Below, piece after piece: positions 1 through 5,023 of a stretch of 5,340 nt of DNA. Origin of the DNA: Candidatus Heimdallarchaeota archaeon (lineage in GTDB: Archaea; Asgardarchaeota; Heimdallarchaeia; JABLTI01). A program made the position numbers and the translations under genes. Below the pieces are notes generated by a model. It had not been told where the DNA came from and did no database searches. It worked only from the letters and a program-made list of their open reading frames with translations. The DNA is taken from positions 1 to 5,340 of the forward strand of contig JAUVZH010000226.1 in assembly GCA_030602675.1 (NCBI GenBank), given 5' to 3'. Each line of letters opens with the position of its first letter. The first letter of the stretch is position 1.

Positions 1-996
1 TTGACATCTACAGAAAAATCAGTTAAAGTACAACAATCAAAAATTACTACCGAAGTAAAAAACAAACCAATAGCATTAATTGACAATGAGACTACTGAAA
101 TCGAAGGAGCTGATGTTTCCAAAAAGACATCTAAATTCCAAGGATTAGTAATCACTGGACTCATGAATGTCAAATATTCCATCAGCACAGCTTTACTAAT
201 TGCTAAAAAAGAAATCTTGATGATATTGCGCTATCCTTGGGAAATACTGTTTTGGACACTAATGCCTTTGATGTGGTTAATTCCTTTTGTTTTCCAAGGA
301 CAAGCTTTAATTGGTTCTGACCTTCAAAGTGAAAATTTCGCACAATTAGCAGGAACTACAAATGTATTGGAATTCATATTCATTGGTGCTTTACTCTGGA
401 ATATACTGGACTCAGCTATTTGGGGTGCTGGAAATGCTCTCCGATGGGAACAACACAGCGGAACTTTACAATATCTTTGGTTAGCACCAATTTCGAGAAT
501 TAACCTTATGATTGGTGCATCATTAGGAAGCACAGTTTGGGCATTGATTGAAATCATAGGACAATTTGCAGTTCTATCGATATTCGTTAGTTGGCAAATT
601 ACATTCCTTGATGCATTTATGACCTTAATAATACTAATGCTAGTAATCATTGGTTTGTACGGTTTTAGCTTTGCATTTGCTGGAGTAGTTTTAGTGTTCA
701 AAGAACCAGGTGTTCTTACCGAATTCGTTGATAATGCACTTTACATTTGCTCACCCATTAGGTATCCGCTAAGTGTTTTACCCAATTGGGCAAAATGGAT
801 TGGTTTGGTTGTACCGTTTTCATGGGGATTGATGGCAATAAGAGCATTACTCATGACAAATGACTCGATAATCAGCATGCTTTACATGGTTGGTATCCTA
901 ATTGGACTTGACATAATTTTTTGGTTAGGAGGTTACCTGCTATTTAGACTTGCAGAACGAAAAACATTGAAAAAGGGTGATTTAGGTGCTTTCTAA
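1..996 (+). CDS. ABC-2 type transporter permease, first subunit (5' end at window edge)
   Basis: Predicted inner-membrane permease of an ABC-2 family exporter. About six hydrophobic segments are visible (near residues 81-103, 122-146, 172-196, 203-233, 246-272 and 290-316). Family hallmarks are the RYP-x9-P-x2-W entry into the first membrane helix and the cytoplasmic coupling segment GTLQYLWLAPISR (154-166), which in this family contacts the ATPase. Residues 1-70 are a hydrophilic, Lys/Thr-rich extension; most ABC-2 permeases start close to the first membrane helix. The frame opens with TTG at base 1, so the ribosome-binding site is not visible and the true start could lie upstream, or at ATG 163 (Met55), which would give a more typical length. 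The stop overlaps the next permease gene by 11 bp, and the two are clearly paralogous (13 of 29 residues identical around the first membrane helix). The substrate cannot be told; multidrug, lipid or polysaccharide export are all possible. Family call is confident, start is not. Confidence 0.88.
   Translation: MTSTEKSVKVQQSKITTEVKNKPIALIDNETTEIEGADVSKKTSKFQGLVITGLMNVKYSISTALLIAKKEILMILRYPWEILFWTLMPLMWLIPFVFQGQALIGSDLQSENFAQLAGTTNVLEFIFIGALLWNILDSAIWGAGNALRWEQHSGTLQYLWLAPISRINLMIGASLGSTVWALIEIIGQFAVLSIFVSWQITFLDAFMTLIILMLVIIGLYGFSFAFAGVVLVFKEPGVLTEFVDNALYICSPIRYPLSVLPNWAKWIGLVVPFSWGLMAIRALLMTNDSIISMLYMVGILIGLDIIFWLGGYLLFRLAERKTLKKGDLGAF
976..981 (+). promoter_or_regulatory. Ribosome-binding site of second permease
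   Basis: GGTGAT, complementary to the archaeal 16S 3' end (AUCACC), lies 4 nt before the GTG at 986. It decides the GTG start and places the initiation signal within the coding end of the first permease gene. Confidence 0.75.
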
Positions 997-1861
997 GAAA
1001 GTAAAACAAAAAAGACAATCCAATAAAAAACCATCAAGAATGATAAACGAAATCAGAGCAGCCTGGGCTTTAGCTGAAAAAAGATGGCGAATTGAAATGA
1101 GATATCCATTATCTTTACTTTACTTCGCAGTTGCACCTATCCTATGGCTCCTTCCACAACTAATCTATGGTTCAGCTTTAATTGGCGGAAGATACAGTGA
1201 CACATTGGAATCTTTGACTGGAACCAGTGATGTTTGGGTCTATACTTCACTAGGTCTTGTATTTAACATGTTCATAGCAATAACTCTCTGGAGTACTGCC
1301 TATGGAATAAGACGAGAAGAATGGACTGGAACATTTGAAATACTTTACATAACACCCATTAGCAGAATCACAATTATCTTCGGTAATGCATTGAAAAGTC
1401 TAATGCACAATAGTATTGGATTATTCATTCAACTTGGTGTAATAGTCTATTGGTATTGGGGCATGTTTGCTTGGAAAGACCTAGTAATTTCATTGCTTTT
1501 CTTGCTAGTATGTATATTACTTATTCAAGGATTAGCAATGATCTTGAGTGGATTTGTCCTCTGGCAAAAACAAGGTTATAGAGCAGTCATGTTCATCCAA
1601 GTTCTAATGGAAATCGTCACACCAGTTACGTACCCAATTGTAACAATGCCAACATATCTTCAGTATCTAGCATATGCCAATCCAATTACCTATGGTATCG
1701 AAGGCTTCAGAAATGCAATAATGTTCGGTACAAATTGGTTAACCTTTTTGTACTTAGGTATATTACTCGGACTAGGAATTATTGTAACCATAATTGGAGT
1801 AAAGTCCTTTGCTTCAATGGAGAAGATACTGCGATCCAAAGGTACTATTGGTCAATATTAA
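986..1861 (+). CDS. ABC-2 type transporter permease, second subunit
   Basis: Second ABC-2 permease, 291 aa with a GTG start. A strong archaeal Shine-Dalgarno core, GGTGAT at 976-981, lies 4 nt before the GTG inside the end of the preceding gene, so the start is well supported and translation is probably coupled. Six hydrophobic segments are seen (about 42-66, 83-108, 132-158, 163-193, 198-222 and 250-274) after a short basic N-terminus rich in Lys and Arg. It shares with the upstream permease the RYP...P-x2-W-x2-P motif at 39-57, the ALIG that follows, and the coupling segment GTFEILYITPISR (115-127). Two different but related permeases made from overlapping genes suggest a heterodimeric membrane pore served by a single or shared ATPase, which is not encoded in this window. 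The gene ends just before a terminator-like hairpin, so it is probably the last gene of its operon. The substrate is unknown. Confidence 0.9.
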   Translation: MLSKKVKQKRQSNKKPSRMINEIRAAWALAEKRWRIEMRYPLSLLYFAVAPILWLLPQLIYGSALIGGRYSDTLESLTGTSDVWVYTSLGLVFNMFIAITLWSTAYGIRREEWTGTFEILYITPISRITIIFGNALKSLMHNSIGLFIQLGVIVYWYWGMFAWKDLVISLLFLLVCILLIQGLAMILSGFVLWQKQGYRAVMFIQVLMEIVTPVTYPIVTMPTYLQYLAYANPITYGIEGFRNAIMFGTNWLTFLYLGILLGLGIIVTIIGVKSFASMEKILRSKGTIGQY

Positions 1862-1868
1862 TTGAAAT

Positions 1869-1902
1869 TGAACTGCAAACCAGTTCATCCTTTTCTTTTT
1901 TT
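1869..1902 (+). terminator. Hairpin plus T-run after the permease operon
   Basis: A perfect 7-bp stem (TGAACTG at 1869-1875, CAGTTCA at 1881-1887) closes a 5-nt loop and is followed within 3 nt by a T-rich tract (1891-1902, broken by one C), with a second T-run at 1911-1916. It lies 8 nt past the stop of the second permease. In archaea the T-rich tract is normally the main termination signal, so the hairpin may serve mRNA 3' end stability instead. The structure is seen directly; its role is inferred from position. Confidence 0.6.
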
Positions 1903-1934
1903 AGTAAATATTTTTTCTCCTTTCACCCTAACAG

Positions 1935-1945
1935 AAATATTTTAA
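1935..1945 (+). promoter_or_regulatory. Candidate TATA box for the pilin-like gene
   Basis: The AT-rich element AAATATTTTAA is centred near 1940. Transcription starting about 26 bp downstream would begin near 1966 and give a leader of roughly 35 nt that carries the GGTGAT ribosome-binding site. In such AT-rich DNA a TATA-like match is weak evidence; the spacing to the gene and the terminator just upstream are the support. Confidence 0.35.
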
Positions 1946-1962
1946 CCTAGAAAGTAAGATAA

Positions 1963-1985
1963 ATAAGTAGAACATAAGTAGTTCT
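1963..1985 (+). repeat. Short direct and inverted repeats at the expected start of the pilin-like transcript
   Basis: ATAAGTAG occurs at 1963-1970 and again at 1974-1981, exactly 11 bp apart (about one helical turn). Overlapping it, AGAAC (1969-1973) and GTTCT (1981-1985) form a 5-bp inverted repeat around a 7-nt loop. Both lie where transcription would be expected to start, so they could be an operator or a small leader hairpin. Repeats this short can arise by chance in AT-rich sequence. Confidence 0.3.
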
Positions 1986-1991
1986 GTTGTC

Positions 1992-1997
1992 GGTGAT
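1992..1997 (+). promoter_or_regulatory. Ribosome-binding site of pilin-like gene
   Basis: GGTGAT lies 3 nt before the ATG at 2001. It matches the site used by the second permease gene and fixes the start, which in turn places the class III signal peptide correctly at the N-terminus. Confidence 0.75.
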
Positions 1998-2000
1998 ACT

Positions 2001-2852
2001 ATGAGTCTACTTAAAATTAAGCGAAACAAAAAGGGTGTTTCCAGCATTATTTCTACGCTATTGATAACTAGTATCATGGTTACCTCTCTTGCTTTGACTT
2101 ATGCTTATATCATTCCGACAATGAATCGAGGGAATATGAATGCCACTATTGCAACTTCAGCATTATTTTTAGTTAAAATGGATAGCGCTGTCCAAACAAT
2201 GTTCTATGATGGTGTAGGTTCATCTCGATCTTTTGAAGTTGATGCTTTTTCTGGCAATCTTGAGTTTATTTCTTATGGAATCAATTTTAGAGCTTTCATT
2301 GATGGATCTCTATATTTACCTATACCTGGATTAGAATATGGTGTAGCTAAATTAACTATACCTGGTGATACAGCAATAATGCCACGTAATTCCAAAGATT
2401 ATATCAAGGGCAGTCCTTACTATTCTCCGGTAGTTACAACTGGAGATGAAACAGGTGACCCTGGAACAATTACATTAGAACGACCAACCTCTGATCTATA
2501 CTTGATGGAACTTTGGTATCGATTAGTTCTTTTAGTAAAAGACACAGGTGTTGGTGGAACAATAGATGTTACTTTAGTTGCTGTGGAGATTAATGCAGCT
2601 GAATCTATAAGAGGTTTACATTCCGGAACATATAACATGAAATTAAATAAAACAGCAATTATTGTTAATCCAACCATTCATGGATTCAACGCAAATGGAG
2701 ATCCAATAACAACTTCTGGCGATGATTTCTATCTTACAGTGAATAAAGGTTCAGGACCAATTATTGTTTATTCCTCTTCTGGTTCGAGAACAAGGGTTTC
2801 CTTTAATTTGATAATTTACTCATTTGATATCGTCACTACAAAACTAGATTAA
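2001..2852 (+). CDS. Archaeal pilin/archaellin-like secreted surface protein
   Basis: 283-aa protein with an N-terminal class III signal peptide: a short basic leader (MSLLKIKRNKKG) followed at once by VSSIISTLLITSIMVTSLAL, the hydrophobic helix that forms the core of archaeal type IV pilus-like filaments. In this family a prepilin peptidase (PibD/FlaK type) cuts after the glycine, here Gly12, leaving VSS at the mature N-terminus. The rest (about 45-283) is rich in Gly, Ser, Thr and aliphatic residues with alternating patterns suggesting beta structure, and has no cysteine. A segment GVGSSRSFEVDAFSGNLEFI (71-90) resembles a glycine-serine-arginine turn common after the helix in archaeal pilin-like proteins. 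At 283 aa it is longer than many adhesion pilins. It stands alone, with no prepilin peptidase, assembly ATPase or membrane platform gene nearby, so the filament machinery would have to be elsewhere. It could be a minor pilin, an adhesin or a surface-anchored protein. The signal class is confident, the exact role is not. Confidence 0.82.
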   Translation: MSLLKIKRNKKGVSSIISTLLITSIMVTSLALTYAYIIPTMNRGNMNATIATSALFLVKMDSAVQTMFYDGVGSSRSFEVDAFSGNLEFISYGINFRAFIDGSLYLPIPGLEYGVAKLTIPGDTAIMPRNSKDYIKGSPYYSPVVTTGDETGDPGTITLERPTSDLYLMELWYRLVLLVKDTGVGGTIDVTLVAVEINAAESIRGLHSGTYNMKLNKTAIIVNPTIHGFNANGDPITTSGDDFYLTVNKGSGPIIVYSSSGSRTRVSFNLIIYSFDIVTTKLD

Positions 2853-2878
2853 AATTTAAGATTAGAATTCACTTAGAA

Positions 2879-3514
2879 TTACTGTTTGGAGAAAAATTCT
2901 CGCAATTGGATAAGTTGTCTAGAATCAACAAATTCCTTCTTTTGATTTTGCTGCAGAACCTTTTCTAATGTCCGGAAGTATTTCCTGGCAGCTTCTAAGT
3001 CTTTATTTTGTATGAAATAGAATGTTGCATTCATCATTCCTTTCGCAGCAGCTGTTTGTATTCTTTCATTTGTTGTATATTGTCTTGATAAATCACTTAA
3101 CTCAATTGCAAACTCGTTTATTGATCCAACTTGTTTTATTAAACTGAAATCGTAAATTGCATTAACTAGAATCATTGATAAAATCTCAGTTAAAGGTTCG
3201 CTTTTCGTTTTTATTGCTGTTTCACGGAGTCTATTAATTAGTCGTTTAACATCAGTTTGAGTAGAATGAGCAAAGTAAATTGGTAATGAATTAAGAACAG
3301 ATGAACCATAAATTCTGTGAATGTTTTTTGATATGTTAAATCTAATAGACAATTCATCAAGTTCTTCCAGGAATATTGTTATCTTTGGTATCTTATCTTC
3401 ACGTATTAAATCCTCTACTTTTGATGAAAGTATAGTTGCTAGTTCTTCTGCTAGAAAATGATCATTGGGATTTTCTTTTAGATTATCTCGAGCATTTTGA
3501 AAATCTGTCAACAT
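2879..3514 (-). CDS. All-helical soluble protein of unknown function (TPR-like solenoid possible)
   Basis: About 211 aa, not recognised as a named family. No signal peptide, no membrane helix and no cysteine. The sequence is a series of amphipathic helices of about 15-20 residues, rich in Leu, Ile, Glu, Lys and Asn; the C-terminal pair (about 152-190, ending DLEAARKYFRTLEKVLQ) has the Ala/aromatic spacing of tetratricopeptide-like helices, so an alpha-solenoid scaffold is a reasonable structural guess. Start choice: ATG at 3514 is preferred because GGTG (3523-3520 on this strand) lies 5 nt before it; an in-frame GTG at 3520 would add two residues but has no ribosome-binding site. It starts 15 nt after the stop of the upstream transporter gene on the same strand (9 nt if GTG is used), so the two are probably co-transcribed. 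The function is unknown; a cytoplasmic binding partner is possible but is only inference from context. Confidence 0.75.
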   Translation of the reverse strand: MLTDFQNARDNLKENPNDHFLAEELATILSSKVEDLIREDKIPKITIFLEELDELSIRFNISKNIHRIYGSSVLNSLPIYFAHSTQTDVKRLINRLRETAIKTKSEPLTEILSMILVNAIYDFSLIKQVGSINEFAIELSDLSRQYTTNERIQTAAAKGMMNATFYFIQNKDLEAARKYFRTLEKVLQQNQKKEFVDSRQLIQLREFFSKQ

Positions 3515-3529
3515 TGTCACACCATTATT

Positions 3530-4588
3530 TTACGTAATTAGTAGTACCATAACCATCCCACCAATGGTTAATAGTGTTCCTAGAAATATTTTCCAATCCA
3601 CTTTCTCTTTTAGAAATAATTTTGATAGTGGTGTAGTTACTAAAGGTCCCGAAGCAGCTATTACTGCAGGAATAGAAGTGCTTTCCAATTTTTCTATTGA
3701 TAATAGATAGAGTACGTTTGCAGCTACTAGACTCATTAATGCTCCAATAGCTATAAGTAGTATAGATAGCCAAGTGGATTTTGACTTCCACTCGAAATTC
3801 TTCCTATCCTCTTTCTTTGTGTTTAACATAAAGATAAGAAATGCAATAGGAATTAGCATTGGCATTCTTGCTGCACTTATAGGTATTACATCTACATCTG
3901 TCTTACTTAATCCATAAGCAATTAATGTTGTTCCAGATGCCCATGTGATTGTCGTTAAGGCTGCAAGAGTTATACCTAGAATATTTTTATTCGATTGAAT
4001 TGCAGTAATAAGCCTAGATTTCTTTTTCAGAGAATTATTAGCAGTTATTTCATCTACTTCTGAGGTGATTTCAGAAGGTTTTTGAACAATAATTTCACTT
4101 AAATCATTTTCATTTTTTTCGGAAGTTTCAATTGTTTCTGCAATTTTATTTGTACCATTAACCTTTGATAAAGAAATGAAAACAACACCAATGATAACAA
4201 AAACTATTCCAAGGATTTTAAACCATTTAAATTCGCCATCTAGAAATATTATTTCTAAAATATAAGTTAGAAGAGGGTAGGTCATAGCAATAGGATATGC
4301 CTTAGAAACGCCAATTAATTTTAAGCTTGTTAAATACATAAGATTACCAAAAATTATGCCAAGGATAGCTGCAGAGAGCAATGCTAAGAAGGGATATGTT
4401 CCGATTCTAAACATTTCATAGAAATCACCCATTGCAGTAGTTATAATTACAAAAGAAACACTTGAGATGATGATTTGGATTAATAGCATTGTTGATGGTT
4501 TCATCTTGTCACTTTGTGATTTGTAAATTACAGTAGCAATACCTGAGAGGACCATATTACCAATTGCTGCAAAGATATAGTAATTCAA
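3530..4588 (-). CDS. EamA/DMT superfamily transporter (10 membrane helices, two EamA repeats)
   Basis: 352-aa integral membrane protein of the drug/metabolite transporter superfamily. Two homologous halves of about five helices are seen: residues 1-141 and 203-352. Each ends with the typical EamA closing pattern, seen as YPLLTYILEIIFLDGEFKWF then a Gly-containing helix (104-140), and as SGPLVTTPLSKLFLKEKVDW then GTLLTIGG (314-344). Such proteins move small metabolites, amino acids or nucleotide-related compounds; the substrate cannot be read here. The halves are joined by an unusually long hydrophilic, Glu/Ser/Thr/Asn-rich linker (about 142-200) ending in a basic KKKSR, which by orientation should be cytoplasmic. 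The start is TTG at 4588: a stop codon lies two codons upstream, GTGAT sits 6 nt before TTG, and the first membrane helix begins at once. ATG at Met12 (4555) would cut into that helix. It is first in a two-gene unit with the helical protein downstream. Confidence 0.9.
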   Translation of the reverse strand: MNYYIFAAIGNMVLSGIATVIYKSQSDKMKPSTMLLIQIIISSVSFVIITTAMGDFYEMFRIGTYPFLALLSAAILGIIFGNLMYLTSLKLIGVSKAYPIAMTYPLLTYILEIIFLDGEFKWFKILGIVFVIIGVVFISLSKVNGTNKIAETIETSEKNENDLSEIIVQKPSEITSEVDEITANNSLKKKSRLITAIQSNKNILGITLAALTTITWASGTTLIAYGLSKTDVDVIPISAARMPMLIPIAFLIFMLNTKKEDRKNFEWKSKSTWLSILLIAIGALMSLVAANVLYLLSIEKLESTSIPAVIAASGPLVTTPLSKLFLKEKVDWKIFLGTLLTIGGMVMVLLIT

Positions 4589-4594
4589 ATATTA

Positions 4595-4599
4595 ATCAC
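4595..4599 (-). promoter_or_regulatory. Ribosome-binding site supporting the TTG start of the transporter
   Basis: On the minus strand GTGAT lies 6 nt before TTG at 4588. With the in-frame stop just upstream and the hydrophobic segment beginning at residue 3, it argues for initiation at TTG rather than at the internal ATG. Confidence 0.55.
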
Positions 4600-4636
4600 A
4601 ATTTCAAGGAAAATACTGACTATTTGAACTCTTCTC

Positions 4637-4655
4637 TTAATATAATATAAAAAAA
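4637..4655 (-). promoter_or_regulatory. Candidate TATA box for the transporter operon
   Basis: On the minus strand this stretch reads TTTTTATATTATATTAA-like, a strong archaeal TATA match centred near 4647. A start about 26 bp downstream falls near 4621 and would leave a leader of about 32 nt carrying the GTGAT site. The element is nearly symmetric, so it could also be read toward the plus-strand gene. Confidence 0.45.
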
Positions 4656-4697
4656 ATATTAACATTGATCAAGAAGAAATTTTGATTAGAACATAGG

Positions 4698-4708
4698 GTT
4701 TTTATTTA
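4698..4708 (+). promoter_or_regulatory. Candidate TATA box giving a leaderless transcript for the first winged-helix gene
   Basis: The T/A tract GTTTTTATTTA is centred about 24 nt before the ATG at 4727. Archaeal transcription normally begins about 26 bp from the TATA centre, which would place it at or next to the start codon. The absence of any Shine-Dalgarno match before 4727 agrees with a leaderless message. The box itself is a weak match. Confidence 0.35.
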
Positions 4709-4726
4709 GGTTCCTCAACAGAAATA

Positions 4727-5008
4727 ATGAGAATAAACAGGAATAAAAAAGGCAGGTTAACAGACAAAATGTCCAACGAGCTAAAACTAGATGAGGATAC
4801 AAATTGTATTTATCAGATTCTTAAAAAAGAAAATAATCTTACTTCAAAACAAATTCTAGATATGGCAACAACTGAGGAATTTGAAGCGATTTGTACAGGA
4901 TGTGTTTCGGGAGATTCATTTCTAAGAGCAGTTAAGAAATTAGAAAAATACGGTTATCTCAAATCATCTTTGGGTAAAGGTGGTTATAGATGGCAATTAT
5001 TAGTTTAA
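4727..5008 (+). CDS. Small cysteine-containing winged-helix-like protein, paralogue A
   Basis: 93-aa basic protein. After an Arg/Lys-rich tail (1-19) comes a winged-helix-like layout: helix CIYQILKKEN (27-36), helix TSKQILDMA (39-47), an inserted segment with CTGC (56-59), a likely recognition helix DSFLRAVKKLEKYG (63-76), and a wing-like end with GGYRW before a C-terminal strand (77-93). Such proteins usually bind DNA as small regulators. It aligns without gaps over 67 residues with the next gene (26 identities counted), and the three cysteines (27, 56, 59) are all kept, which suggests a metal or redox site rather than chance. The CxxC lies between the second and third helices, not in the wing as in FeoC-type proteins. 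ATG 4727 has no ribosome-binding site and may be leaderless; Met15 (4769) is an alternative start. It is transcribed away from the transporter operon, and regulation of that operon is possible but unproven. No named family is recognised. Confidence 0.72.
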   Translation: MRINRNKKGRLTDKMSNELKLDEDTNCIYQILKKENNLTSKQILDMATTEEFEAICTGCVSGDSFLRAVKKLEKYGYLKSSLGKGGYRWQLLV

Positions 5009-5023
5009 TCACAAAAACCTGAG

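Noticed and set aside
324..701. 125-codon open frame on the minus strand inside the first permease
   Set aside because: It lies wholly within a clear membrane-protein gene on the other strand, shows no recognisable domain, and has the composition expected of a shadow frame.
1735..1950. 71-codon plus-strand open frame overlapping the end of the second permease
   Set aside because: Shadow of the permease in another frame that continues through the terminator-like hairpin and T-tracts; the Phe/Ser-rich end is translated T-run.
2420..2677. 85-codon minus-strand open frame inside the pilin-like gene
   Set aside because: Antisense to a well-supported gene, with no promoter or ribosome-binding site of its own that I could see.
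3525..3791. 88-codon minus-strand open frame within the transporter gene
   Set aside because: Same strand but a different frame from the transporter; it is rich in Ser, Tyr and Asn with no domain pattern, while the transporter frame encodes a clear EamA C-terminal half.
4587..4662. AAATATTAA repeated at 4587-4595 and 4654-4662 in the divergent promoter region
   Set aside because: Pure A/T 9-mer in a very AT-rich stretch; expected by chance and explained by TATA-like sequence.
4665..4672. TTGATCAA palindrome in the divergent promoter region as an operator
   Set aside because: An 8-bp palindrome alone is too short to support a site call, and no second matching site was found near the other promoters.
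4727..4768. Possible class III signal peptide at the N-terminus of the first winged-helix protein (RNKKG as in the pilin-like gene)
   Set aside because: The RNKKG string matches, but no hydrophobic helix follows; the next residues are polar and charged, so it is not a pilin.
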